Positions 25,701-34,670 of a stretch of 64,000 nt of DNA are shown here, piece after piece. Source of the stretch: Tubulanus polymorphus (taxonomy: Eukaryota > Nemertea > Palaeonemertea > Tubulaniformes > Tubulanidae); NCBI RefSeq assembly GCF_964204645.1, contig NC_134031.1:13058501-13122500 (forward strand). Reading direction: 5' to 3'. The notes below the pieces were generated by a model, which did no database searches, was not told the DNA's origin, and saw nothing but the letters and a program-made list of their open reading frames with translations. Made by a program: the position numbers and the translations under genes. Position 1 is the stretch's first letter. Each line of letters starts with the position of its first letter.

Positions 25701-26571
25701 TTTCTATATAAATCAATTTATCTATCATCGATGCTCGGCCTATATTATATGGTGTCTTCCCAGTTTGTCCCTTCCAATTTCACCCCTTATTTATTCCCAT
25801 TTTGCCCCTCCCCAATTGGCCCCTTTCCTATTTCGCCCTTTACCCATTTCACCCCTTTCCCAATTTCACCCCTTCCCATTCTGCCCCTCTCCCATCTCCC
25901 CTTTCCCTTTTTTGCCCCAACCAAATTTCAAAAAAAATATTGTCGGCAATGGCAACTGGACCTTAATGGCTAGGTGGCAGCGAAGGAAGGTGTTAAAATT
26001 TCAGTCATTTCATGTTTTGATATTCATGACCAAAGGCATAAGGTAAAAATCCAAGTCATTTTCTTTTTCTTGATAATTCGTCAATATTTTTCTAGTTTTA
26101 CTTTCTTTGATTTTGTTAGAGCTCAAAATTTCCACAGAATGATAACCAAATCTTAAATTTGAAGTACATATTTGTAAATCGTTACTGTAAATCGGTAAAT
26201 CTTTATTTTCATTATTAGTTTCTTAGAAAAGGTACAAAAAAGGGAAGGGGTGAAATGACAAGGGGCAAAATGTGAAAGTAGTGAAATTGAAAAGGGGCAA
26301 AAGGGCAAAATGGGAATACATACAGTAAGGGATGAAATGGGAATAAACCATATGATATTTACCCATCACCAGGTATATCCCTGAGCTGCAAACCAAGTTT
26401 TGCAAGTTGTGCAGAAAAACTAGGATAGTTTTCATCATCAGCGAGGTATGATTGATTGATTGGAGTTTTATTCTGTTGATGAGCACGTCGTACTGCCCTT
26501 TCCTCTTTCTTACGGGCCATTTTATCTAACCTCTGAGACTTAGTTTCTCCTCCTCTCCTCTTCGATGACAT
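7736..26571 (-). CDS. OTUD3: OTUD3-type OTU deubiquitinase, eight coding exons, complete
   Basis: Exons (minus strand): 26571-26363, 25663-25515, 25164-25055, 21367-21245, 21018-20866, 14022-13926, 9313-9165, 7900-7736. All junctions are AG/GT and all phases agree, giving 384 residues (human OTUD3 is 398). The protein is a cysteine protease that cleaves ubiquitin chains. The OTU domain spans about residues 60-185. Its catalytic motif PGDGNCLFRAL (Asp, Cys) is split between exons 1 and 2, [12 protein letters not shown] is in exon 3, and the catalytic His in [10 protein letters not shown] is in exon 4. A UBA-like helical segment follows in exons 5-6 (ESGCD then [12 protein letters not shown]). 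Exon 7 has the family motif [13 protein letters not shown], and exon 8 has a basic C-terminus ([18 protein letters not shown]). The start is an ATG opening [22 protein letters not shown], basic as in the family. All catalytic residues are present, so it should be active. Introns up to about 6.8 kb are full of transposons. Confidence 0.96.
8065..8916. mobile_element. PIF/Harbinger-type MITE with CAG target duplication
   Basis: Terminal inverted repeats begin GGGCCGGTTTCACAAAGC on both ends and extend about 25 bp. They are flanked by CAG at 8062-8064 and 8917-8919, fitting the three-base CWG/TWA duplications of PIF/Harbinger elements. The interior repeats the TTAATTATAATTAA theme and a second GTGTTTCACAAAACG near 8816-8830, so the element is internally palindromic. 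No transposase. It sits in an OTUD3 intron. Confidence 0.8.
10386..10877. mobile_element. TIR element (AGGGACC ends), non-autonomous
   Basis: The left end reads AGGGACCATTCATTAAGTAC and the right end is its inverted counterpart (TTTAATGAACGGTCCCT), 492 bp apart. Subterminal words rich in GTACG/TACGTAC occur on both sides. No clear target duplication and no coding frame, so the superfamily is open. It lies in the OTUD3 intron between exons 6 and 7. Confidence 0.7.
11065..12852 (+). mobile_element. Helitron-like non-autonomous element, copy 1
   Basis: The stretch aligns in inverted orientation to 58745-56258 in two blocks: 11065-11425 and 11899-12852. The 3' end has a strong hairpin (GGGTTTCTGC, loop, GCAGAAACCC at 12824-12849) directly followed by CTAG and then T. 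Copy 2 ends CTAA followed by T. Hairpin plus CTRR with a following T is the Helitron 3' signature. The exact 5' end is not resolved, because homology runs upstream of the TC at 11899. About 470 bp (11427-11898) are absent from copy 2. The copy keeps the unfilled TTAA site (12361-12364) that is occupied in copy 2. No Rep/helicase frame. Confidence 0.65.
13272..13899. mobile_element. hAT-type MITE with 6 bp target duplication GGGTTA
   Basis: The ends are CAGGGGTTAGATT and its perfect complement AATCTAACCCCTG (13 bp). They are bordered by GGGTTA at 13266-13271 and again at 13900-13905. The CAGGG start is typical of hAT elements, and duplications of 5-8 bp occur in that superfamily. Inside are a GC-rich GCGCCGTAGGCGCG block, the phrase GGGGGCCCTCCCCCTG and a direct repeat of TTGGGAAATCAATAAACTTT (near 13722 and 13760). 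No transposase; located in an OTUD3 intron. Confidence 0.8.
14100..15750. other. OTUD3 intron sequence without recognisable genes
   Basis: AT-rich with homopolymer runs. The block 14850-14935 (GCCAGTTTCCTGGAAAAC, TTAGGCCACATG) is a repeat also present at 57690-57770 (inverted), 18055-18110 and 10035-10070. The overlapping frames of 109 and 130 codons on opposite strands here are not protein-like in conservation terms that I can judge and probably come from this repeat. Confidence 0.45.
15801..16053 (+). CDS. Unrecognised short reading frame in an OTUD3 intron
   Basis: An ATG-started frame of about 83 codons ([18 protein letters not shown] at the start) lies antisense inside the 6.8 kb OTUD3 intron. 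The 150 bp before it are GC- and CpG-richer than the surroundings, which could mark a promoter. Composition is protein-like (charged, few low-complexity runs), but no domain is recognised and no downstream exon was identified. It may equally be a chance frame or part of a repeat. Confidence 0.25.
16330..16565 (+). repeat. AT-rich dispersed repeat, copy 2
   Basis: This matches the reverse complement of the first 110 bases of the window (GAATAGAATTGAATT, TTTTCTGAAATTT). The interior repeats ATTGAATT-like words several times. Class unknown. Confidence 0.5.
17582..20311. mobile_element. hAT-type element, 2.7 kb, with 5 bp target duplication TAAGG
   Basis: Terminal inverted repeats are CAGTGTTTTCCACGGG (17582-17597) and, on the complement, CAGTGTTCTCCACGGG (20296-20311), 15 of 16 identical. 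TAAGG flanks both sides (17577-17581 and 20312-20316). The CAGTG start suits hAT. Near the left end is TTTGGGGGTCCTCTCCCAAG, a phrase shared with other hAT-like elements here. No transposase domain is visible in any frame, so this is non-autonomous or has lost it. It fills most of the OTUD3 intron between exons 5 and 6. Confidence 0.8.
21440..21583 (-). mobile_element. Terminal fragment of the 17582-20311 hAT family
   Basis: The reverse complement starts CAGTGTTCTCCAT and follows 17582-17860 through CAAATTTATAGCAGGG and GAGTGGCTCAGTTACTATGA, with about 110 bp missing in the middle. No matching second terminus was found nearby, so it is a truncated copy. Confidence 0.65.
22160..24935 (-). mobile_element. 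Compound pearl-like array, family 2 (146 bp monomers)
   Basis: Two monomer types alternate with element ends. Type A (22380-22960) repeats TGGCTCTGTAACTT and ACTGTAGGACTAGTAG. Type B (23170-23710, again 23990-24530) has a period of 145-147 bp centred on TTTGCATAATTTATGCAAA. Three ends, near 24538-24640, 24641-24739 and 24838-24930, carry GACGGACG/ACGACG microsatellite followed by a hairpin built on AGCTCCGCTG and CAGCGGAGCT. The shorter start motif CGGCTTATATAGCTCCGCTG occurs at 22313, 22986 and 23756. I read this as several nested copies of one non-autonomous family, oriented hairpin-first on the minus strand. No real proteins: the open frames here are monomer translations. Confidence 0.65.
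22975..24535. repeat. Recent tandem duplication of about 770-800 bp within the array
   Basis: The block starting at 22975 (CAAGAAGCCTGTCGGC) recurs at 23743 with almost no differences for about 170 bp. The following type B monomers at 23210-23710 recur near-identically at 24006-24506. The shift changes from about 768 to about 796 bp, so a small indel separates the copies. Even the accidental translation of the two copies is identical over roughly 60 residues. Confidence 0.8.
25745..26354. repeat. Pyrimidine/purine-rich fold-back element
   Basis: The left arm (25745-25920) is nearly pure pyrimidine and repeats ATTTCACCCCTT-like words of about 16-18 bp. The right arm (26225-26354) is its inverted, purine-rich counterpart (GAAATGGGAATAAACCATAT mirrors ATATGGTGTCTTCCCAGTTT). 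The central 300 bp is ordinary AT-rich DNA. It sits in the first intron of OTUD3, about 10 bp inside the splice donor. The proline-rich frames here are by-products of the repeat. Confidence 0.7.
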
Positions 26572-26875
26572 ATCAGGCTAATCTTAACATCATTGGAAGA
26601 TATTTTCTGAAAAAAATCAAAACTCAACCTATTTTTGATATGTTTGGTAATAAGTAGCCCATAGAACCCACTTTATAGGCCTAGACAAATTCTAAAAAGA
26701 TTAAACAAGAATTTTATTGATCAGAAATTCCAAACAAAAGACATGCGCTCAGGACTCTTACTAGAGATCATGGTCAGGTGTGAATAAAATGATGTAAGCT
26801 AGGGGTACCGGGTATATATCGAGTTTTGAATTCTTGCGCGAAAAATGTTTTATATTCTCATGTGAGTAAACCAAA

Positions 26876-28022
26876 CTAGGGGTCCTGGGACACCATACCC
26901 ACTTGGGAAGTGGTTTCAAATGCTCAACAATCTAACAATTTCAATATTCAACGCCCCCTGGTGGCCATATACGAAAACCAATGACCTTGAAACTCACCAC
27001 AATCATAGAACATGTCATGACCTACAACTTTGCAATTGATCATGGTAACAAAATATGCCTAGGTACCAATTTAATAAGGAAATACTAACTAATTCTACTA
27101 TTCGACGCCCTCTGGTGACCATATGCAAAACCCAATGACCTTGAAACTCACCACAATCGTAGAACATGTCATGAACCACAACTTTGCAATTTATCATGGT
27201 AGCAAAATATGCCTAGGTACCGATATAATAGGGATAAACTAAGTTATTCTACTTTTTCAACGCCCCCTGGGGACCATATAGAATAACTTATGTCCTTAAA
27301 ACTCACCATAATCATAGACGATGTCATGAGCTACAACTTTGCAATTTATTGTGGTAACAAAATATTCTCAATATAATATAGAAATACTAACTTATTGTAT
27401 TATTCAACACCCCCTGGTGGCCATATACAAAAACCAATGACCTTGAAACTCACCAAAATCATAGTACACGTTATGAGCTACAACCTTCCAATTGATTGTT
27501 GTGACAAAATATGCTTAGGTATCAATAAAATGAGGAAAAACTTTTTCCCACCTACGAATGAGTACTGATGGCACCAAGATGGCCGCCAATTGCGTCATAA
27601 TTGGCTGATCAAAAATATCAGTCTCAGGTATAAAACATCCCTTTTTAAAGAATACCCATCAGCGATTGCAATGGAATATACCAAACCAGTAGGGAGCTAC
27701 AGGACTCAGAATTCGGATCAAAATTGACATTTTTGGGCACTAAAAAGGTCATAAGACGGCCATCTTGAGTCCAATCCACCCAATTTTTTCTTAAGCTGAT
27801 GGGCCCTTAGGGGTTCAAATATATACCAAAGATCAAGGTAATTGATCAAAGCGTCTTTAAAATTTCCCTCAAAAAGTTAAAAAATGTGTAAAAAGTGCTG
27901 ATTTTGGCGAACAACAATGGCTGCCAGTTGGCCATCTTGATTCTGACAGAGCCATCTCAAAACGGACTACAGACGAAAAGTGAATGCAATAGCCCACTGG
28001 GACTAAAGTCCCAAGTGGGCTT
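26876..28022 (-). mobile_element. Pearl-like element copy 2, near full length
   Basis: On the minus strand it starts with half of the AGCCCACTTGGGAC / GTCCCAAGTGGGCT hairpin (28022 end), has about 600 bp of unique flank, then four monomers spaced 148-155 bp (CCCCCTGGTGG-like words near 26953, 27106, 27261, 27408). It ends with a CCACTT-CCC-AAGTGG hairpin about 18 bases before a terminal CTAG followed by T. It lies between OTUD3 and the Harbinger transposon. Non-coding. Confidence 0.75.
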
Positions 28023-28185
28023 AAAACGTGTTTAATATTTATATTTTGATGATTTATATTGGGAAGCCGGGACTTGATTGAATTTGATTGAATCTAGTTT
28101 CACTTTCGAGATATCACATATGAACTGGATCGATAAAATGAACAAACGAATACTTCGATCCTAAATCATTCTCAATGTTACTCTT

Positions 28186-28535
28186 TAGCCCATTTGGGAC
28201 TTTAGTCCCAAATTGGCTATTGCATTTACTTTTCGTCTGTAGTCCGTTCTGAGATGCTTCAATGTAACTTTATATTTGGGTTACACATGTATCTACCCTA
28301 GACACATCTTCAGCCCAAAAACTGGCCCTGTCAGATTCAAGATGGCCGACTGGCATCCATTGTTGTTTGCCAAAATCAGCACTTTTTACACATTTCGAAG
28401 TTTTCGAGGGAAATTTTGAAATCGTTCGTACATATTTGTATCCCCCAAGGGCCCATCAGCATGAGATAAATTGGGTCGATCAGACTCAAGATGGCTGTCC
28501 TGTGACCTTTTTTGTGCCCAAAAATGACATGGTTT
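28186..28535 (+). mobile_element. Pearl-like element head fragment
   Basis: It begins with the hairpin (AGCCCATTTGGGACTTTAG, then GTCCCAAATTGGCT), CTTTTCGTCTGTAGTCCG and the unique flank, in the orientation opposite to its neighbour at 26876-28022. It stops near 28535 before any monomer. The two lie head to head, 164 bp apart. Confidence 0.7.
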
Positions 28536-29000
28536 ATATAGTAATAGGCTCAGCCTATGGCTGGCCTAAAAATCATCGTCAATTTTATTTCTTCTTTTTT
28601 AGTTTTCTCATTGGAGAATTCTATGTTTTATCAGTAATATATAAAAGCCTACTTGTAAATTCGACAGCAAATGTTGTACAATTCTGCTCGTGTTGTTTAC
28701 ATTAGTAGATCAAGATGACGTCACACTACATCGCTAAAATCCCCAAATACGGCATTAAATTGCCAATTTAGGCTTCATCAATAGCCTTCAAAAGCAGTGG
28801 CCACTTATGCTGGGTTACACACACGATTTTCTGTCGAGGAATCGAGCAACTCACAGTCGAGCACAACTCGACTCTCGACTAATTGAGAGAAATAAAACAT
28901 GCTCCTCGACTGAGTCGAGAGAAATCTAGCCAATCAATGTGCAGTAAACTCACGTACTTTTAGTTTTCCTTTCTGGTAAGAGAGGGCGATATATTTCAAC

Positions 29001-30846
29001 ATGGCTGCCCCCATAGAGAACAGTGATAAAATAGAGATTATGATTCATCTTTTTGAAAAAGCTGAATGTTTGTGGTGAGTGGAGTCCCTGGATTATCGAA
29101 ATAGAGACCTAAAACGGAAGGCACTAACTGATATAGCCGCCGCGTTAAATTGGACAGGTAATTATCAAACAATGCTACGTTTTATGAGCGCAATAATAAC
29201 AAATTCAAATTAAATATTAATTGTATGCTTATTTATTATTTTACATTCATCGTCATATTTTCTACAAAAAAAATTCAATTATCACTGCTCATTACAAATC
29301 ATCAGAGTTCTCTTCATTCAATTCATCTTTTTCTTTAAAGCTGAGGAAGCCAAAAAGAAGATTTGGAATCTTCGAACGTACTTCAACAGGGAGTTCCAAA
29401 AAATAAATGTTAAGAAGTCGGGGGCTGGTGCAAATGACAGTTATAAGTCCAAGTGGGCCTACTTTGAAATGCTATATTCTTCTTGGAACCGTATGCCCAG
29501 AAGCAGAAGACAATATCTAATCTGGTGAGTTCATTCAATATTCCACTGCCATGAAACCTGGCCATTATCACTCAAGAAATATTTACACAGGTTATCTCGG
29601 ACAGCTTAAGCTCTGTTTGAACTCCTATTAGTATTTTGCCGCTCAATCCGGTCCATCTGAATGCCTGACTCTCTCCAAGTTCCATCGACTACTTCACGAG
29701 TTACTGGGTCTTCTCTGTCAAATGTTGCATCAACATTCTCCCCAATTAGATAATTATGTAACACACACGTTGCAAGTGTTATAAGCTCGATTTTGTCCGG
29801 TGACAAAGATATTGCTGTATGAAAAATCCTGAAACGATTTGCCAATATCCCGAATGCGTTCTTTAATACTCTTCGTGCACGGGAAAGACGGTAGTTGAAA
29901 ATTCGTCTATTTCTTGTTAAGCTACGTCGAGGATAGGGCTTCATGATATAATTCTAAAGAGGAAATGCGTCATCTGCAACAATTGTCATGGGAATTGTCC
30001 TTGTTCCTGGACTCATTGCTTTTCCTCTAGGAATATTCAGGCTGTTTTTCTCTAATGCATCGCAAGGAGAAGAATTTCTGAAGATGCCTCCATCACTAAC
30101 TAGCTCTGCCCGAACTTCCAACGTCAACATATATAAACTTGTAATTTGCATCGACCAAGCCAAGAAGTACAATGCTATTAAAACCTTTGTGATTACAATA
30201 CAAAGAGCCAGATTTCTTTGGAAGTTGTATTCTAATATGTTTTCCATCATGGGCACCATTACTGTTTGGAAAATTCCATTTTTTTTCAAATTCCACAGCA
30301 ATTTTCTGCCAATCTTCACTTGTATTTGGAACCTACGAGATAAGAAATTAACATTGCATTTCATTTAAGTAATAATGATGTTATTTATTGTTTTTGTAAA
30401 ATCATTCTGAGTAAGAATTGAATTTGTTAACTCAGAACACACAAGAGCATGAGGAATGCGATGAGGTTGAGAGAGAAGATGATGATCAAGATGAGGATGA
30501 GTTGCAGTTTAGTAGGGTGATGTCGCAAACCCCATCTACTTCAACTAGCAACATTGAAACGGAAAAAAGAAAACTCAAAAATGTTCTCCAGCCAAAAAAA
30601 AAACGAACGAAACCAGAGGACGATGTGATGAGGCAGGCAATCGTGACTTTGAAGGGAGTCAGAGAGAGAAAAAATGAACCTGAAAAAAACATTGAAACGG
30701 AAGACGATATAACTGCAAAGTACTTAGCTTTGCAATTATCAAAAATAAAAAATGAGCAAATGAAAGAGCTCGCAAAATTAAGAATCAATCAAATCTTATT
30801 TGAGTGCCAGTTTGGAGAAGACGCAAGTAATTTTAATCGTAATTAA
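29001..30846 (+). pseudogene. MADF/BESS (Myb-like) accessory protein of the Harbinger element
   Basis: Exon 1 starts at the ATG at 29001 and runs to a GT donor at 29158; exon 2 is 29341-29524. Together they encode a MADF domain (DYRNRDLKRKALTDIAAALN, then KKKIWNLRTYFNREF and SYKSKWAYFEML). A C-terminal exon near 30436-30843 is highly charged and ends in a BESS-like segment (LQLSKIKNEQMKELAKLRI), a protein-interaction motif usual in such proteins. In Harbinger elements this partner helps the transposase reach the nucleus and bind the ends. A TGA at 29076, where the domain expects a residue, breaks the frame. The phase between exon 2 and the last exon does not fit with the obvious sites, so an extra exon or lesion is likely. 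Confidence 0.75.
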
Positions 30847-31506
30847 AATGCTGAAAACTATAATCGCCCAAATACCATGTATCAAAATAATAATAATACA
30901 TATACTTCTCTATGATAATAATTTCATAATCCACATGTAACTACATTGTATATGTATACCTGTTCACATAGTTGCAAATAAAAATGTCATTGGTATTTTG
31001 AATAACGTTTGTTGCTTACTTTTAAATATTCATCTTTAAGTGCAATGTATATTGCACCGTATACCTCCGGAATGATAGTAGACAGCGTGTTTTTGGGGAT
31101 TCGAAAACTGTACTGCAAGGATTGATAGCTTTCACCTGGAAATGAAAATAATAATAAGCTGTTAATGTAGAAAATCAATAGTTGTAGGTAAATTTTAGTG
31201 GAAGCTCCATGCAATATCTGATATCCAATATCTTACCTGTCGCTAGAAAACGCAATGTTAGGCCTACAGCAAGCCTTCCGTCTGCAGGAATTGCTCGTCT
31301 CATATGAGAGTATCTATTTTTTCAATGAGGGGAGAAATCTTAGATAAGATCTCATCACACTGCAATTTCGTAACTCTCAGATAGTTGCGGTAAATATACC
31401 ATCTGACACACGGCGTGATATCCATGGTCGCTCCCATTGAAGTTTTTTTTCTTTTTTGTAATTTTCTTTTTTTCTTTTTGATTGCTGCCGCAATGATTAG
31501 CATCAT
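29606..31506 (-). pseudogene. Harbinger transposase (DDE_Tnp_4 type), broken
   Basis: N-terminal exon 31506-31240 (ending LAVGLTLRFLATG), second exon near 31137-31020 (GESYQSLQYSFRIPKNTLST), and the catalytic part 30335-29606 (GAHDGKHIRI, YKFIYVDVG, SDGGIF, ADDAFPL, RARRVLKNAFG, CVLHNYL). This is the RNase H-fold nuclease that cuts the element ends. Breaks seen: a frameshift near 31305, a short frameshifting insertion near 30100, a TAG at 29956-29954 after ADDAFPL, and lysine in place of the glutamate normally found in the RRVIENAFG block, which removes the third catalytic acid. The intron between exons 2 and 3 contains the last exon of the plus-strand MADF gene. Confidence 0.88.
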
Positions 31507-32254
31507 GATATTTCTTCTTCGTCCATCTCTGAGTATAGCCTATGCACTGACCACAACTGTATCTGGAGTTGTGTAACTAGTTGTGTGTGTGAACAAACAT
31601 CTTGACTCAATTTTGTTTATTTCTGTTTATTTAATTAATTGGGGCAATGGTTGAGAAGTTGAGAAATGAGACAACTATTCAACTTCTCTTCAAAAAGTCG
31701 TGTGTGTGAACCCAGCATTTGCTGCCATTATAACAGCCAACTAAATGCAGACCTTAGCCCGTGAATCATTTCACACTCGGAGGAGATAGCATTCAACACG
31801 AATTCAGCACTCCGTTTTATACTAATAGATTCAGCTGATTCATACTAATAAATTCTTTTGATTAACTGATTGAAAATTCTTTAACATTTTTAACCCAGAA
31901 ATTAAAGGGGAGTACAATACCCACACGAAAACGACAACGTTTGTTTAACCGAAAACCTTGCTTCCCTGTTACTTCCAATTCAATCGTGTAGATGCGCGCC
32001 TTTCAAAATACAGGCTCCAAAAGCATGTTCCAACGGAGCCGATTTTTTAGTGCCTCTGTGTAGATGGGCCTATAGATGATCCGGAAATATCAAATAGAAT
32101 TGTGATTTCACCTGCTTACTTGAATAAACCGCTTTGTACAGCAGCACCACGCATAATATGACTTGCTCGACACACATGGTCACCAAAAAAATCAATAATA
32201 ACCTTAGTTTTCCTCCTTACTGTTACACTCAGTACCACTACGTAAGTAGTGATA

Positions 32255-33700
32255 ATAATTTATAATATTAATAATAATTTATTGAGCCTGAAATCCATAT
32301 AAAATATGCTCATTGGCTTTACAATATAAAAACACAATTTAAACATAAAGATAGAAAAAACAATTTACATCATTAATTAAAAGTTTTAGTGAACAAATGG
32401 GTTTTAAGTTGCGATTTAAAAACATCAGTAGAAGGACTAGATTTAATTGCATCTGGTAAGGAGTTCCAAAGTAGTGGGGTGGAGTAAGAAAAAGCCCTGT
32501 GACCCGCAGAGACTAGATTGACACGAGGGATGACTAGAAGTGATTGACTGTTTGATCTTAACATTGAGAGGATGCCTTGTATTGCACTAATGATTTCAAA
32601 TATTGTGGGGCCTGACCATTCAAGGATTTATAAGTAAGAATCAAGATTTTAAATTGGATGCGGTATTTGATTGGAAGCCAATGCAGATCGTATAGAATCG
32701 GTGTTATGTGACAAAATTTTGAGTTTCGAGTCAGGATCCGGGCAGCAGAATTTTGAACACGTTGTAATTTATCTAAAATGTTGTCAGGGAGGACAAAGAG
32801 TAAAGAGTTGCAATAGTCAAGGCGAGTTGTCACAAAAGCGTGAATAAGGCGATCAGCAATTCCTTGATTCAAAAACTGTCTGATCTTACTAATGTTTCTA
32901 AGGTGATAGAAAGCTACAGAGCATAAGTGGTTTACATGTTTTGCCATGGACATGTTCTGATCAAAAATGACGCCGAGATTACGTAAGGAGTGAGATGAAG
33001 TAATTACAGCATCATCAAGATTGAGATCAAATGTGCGAAGCTTAGTAAGCTGTGATGGAGAGCCAATTAGGGAGAACTCAGTTTTGTCACCGTTTGCCTG
33101 AAGAAAGTTTAAATCCATCCAATGTTAAAGTTCAGTATAGCAAAGTTGGAGTTTATTTTTGGACACCAATTCGTTAACTTTTGGTTTTATCCTGATATAC
33201 AACTGTGAATCATCTGCATAAAAATGAAAATCTAAATTGAATTTCCTTATGATATCGCCAATAGGATGAACGTAAATGGTGTACAGCAGGGGACCTAAAA
33301 CAGACCCCTGCGGTACACCAAATTTGAGCAAACATGGTTCAGACTTAGAGTCGCCTATACAAACAGTTTGATAGCGATCAGTAAGGTAGGCTAAGATTCT
33401 AACCATTGGTAGCAAGTACCTGACAGACCAATTCGGTGTTTAACACGAGCGAGTAGAGTATCATGGTCAATAGTGTCGAAGGCGGCGCTCAAATCGAGCA
33501 TAACCAGCCCAACTACCATACCCTGGTCAATTGACATCAAAATATCATTCTGAACACGTACAAGAGCAGTCTCTGTACTACAGCCTGACTTATAAGCCGA
33601 CTGGTAAACCTCATGTAAACCATTATTTTGAAGATGTTGATTAAGCTGATGAGCTACTACTCACTCCATTACTTTTGATATGAAAGGAGGTTATCTATAA
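32255..33700 (-). mobile_element. CR1-group LINE, 5'-truncated, reverse transcriptase relic
   Basis: Reading minus-strand from 33700: a fragment with LSAAFDTIDHDTLL, then FGVPQGSVLGPLLY and FYADD (catalytic motif near 33210), NLGVIFDQNMS, LHWLPIKYRIQFKIL, and the typical C-terminal AFSYSTPLLWNSLP. The frame is interrupted near 33420, 33120 and 32560. The 3' end near 32255 has a TTATTA-type tail. No endonuclease domain remains. It is dead. Confidence 0.88.
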
Positions 33701-34074
33701 TTTCAGACAACCTCTTTGGATTGTTATAGTTACTATTTATCTTATCAGCTAAATGCTGTTTTAGTATTCATAACGGGACTGAGTATAATTTGTTACGGTA
33801 CTGTAATTGACCAGTAAAATGACCACTGAAGCATGCATACATTTCTATTTTTCTGCGGAAAAACAAATATGATGATAATTATATGTTAATGATAATCATG
33901 TGTTACATGTTTTATTTCAATATCTCTTTTTTATGTTGCCCCTTATTAAATTCTGTAACGCAACGTATAATTTCAGGACTGTACCGTATGATTTCAGAAC
34001 CGTTACGCATACTAAGCACCATAACGGATAGATTTTGGTCATTTAAAGGATTTCTTTTGGGTGAAATGCCCTGT

Positions 34075-34078
<4 letters not shown>

Positions 34079-34121
<43 letters not shown>
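34079..34121. repeat. AT dinucleotide microsatellite
   Basis: About 21 uninterrupted AT units. Length is probably variable between individuals. Confidence 0.95.
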
Positions 34122-34122
<1 letters not shown>

Positions 34123-34670
34123 CTCCTAGTCCCAAATACTCGGGACGAAAATTAACCTATCTAGGCCTAAAGTCTATCCCAGTGGTTATGATCGCGGTGC
34201 ATCAACCAGTTCATATCATAGCAGATCTTGAACCCCGTGGTTTCTATGTGCTCAATCCCAAGTAACTGAGGTCAGGCAACTACTACATTCAAAAGTGAAT
34301 AATACATCCTGGTCATTCACTCCCTTTATTCCTCTAGATTTGGTTTTTTCTTGTATATTCTCAAAGAACATCGATTACTTAAAATGTATTAAAGCATGGA
34401 ATTCGAGTTTTCGTGGATCAATTTCTTATTTTGTGCACTTTACAAAACTAGACATGCGCAAATATGTTAACAAATGACTATTTGTGGATTTGATTATTAT
34501 CTTTTGGCCCCCAAACCCCCCCCCCCGCAGTGGCTTCGCAGGCATCCTGGGGCGGGGGGAGAGAGAACGAGGAGCCTCCGGAGTAGGCCTAGGCTAGTAG
34601 ACACCTAGTTAGTTACCTAATCGTTGGTGGTAAGCTTTTTGGCTTTTTATAGTCGGATGGGCTTGTAACT

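Larger units (their letters stand above)
28808..31717. mobile_element. PIF/Harbinger DNA transposon, 2.9 kb, inactivated
   Basis: Terminal inverted repeats TGCTGGGTT(C)ACACACACGA lie at both ends, flanked by TTA on the left and TTT on the right, close to the TWA duplication of the superfamily. It contains the two expected genes: a DDE transposase on the minus strand and a MADF/BESS DNA-binding protein on the plus strand. Subterminal GTCGAG/CTCGAC words (28855-28925) may be binding sites. Both genes carry inactivating changes. Confidence 0.85.

Noticed and set aside
25731-26046. Proline/serine/phenylalanine-rich frames of 80 and 93 codons
   Set aside because: They are translations of the pyrimidine-rich fold-back in two frames and have no independent coding signal.
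29988-30368. 126-codon plus-strand frame
   Set aside because: It lies antisense to the transposase catalytic exon, which has clear family motifs.
30486-30788. 100-codon minus-strand frame rich in Phe and Ser
   Set aside because: It is the antisense shadow of the charged, A-rich MADF/BESS C-terminal exon.
33883-34122. 79-codon frame ending in alternating Tyr-Ile
   Set aside because: The end is the AT microsatellite, and the rest is AT-rich sequence with no recognisable domain.
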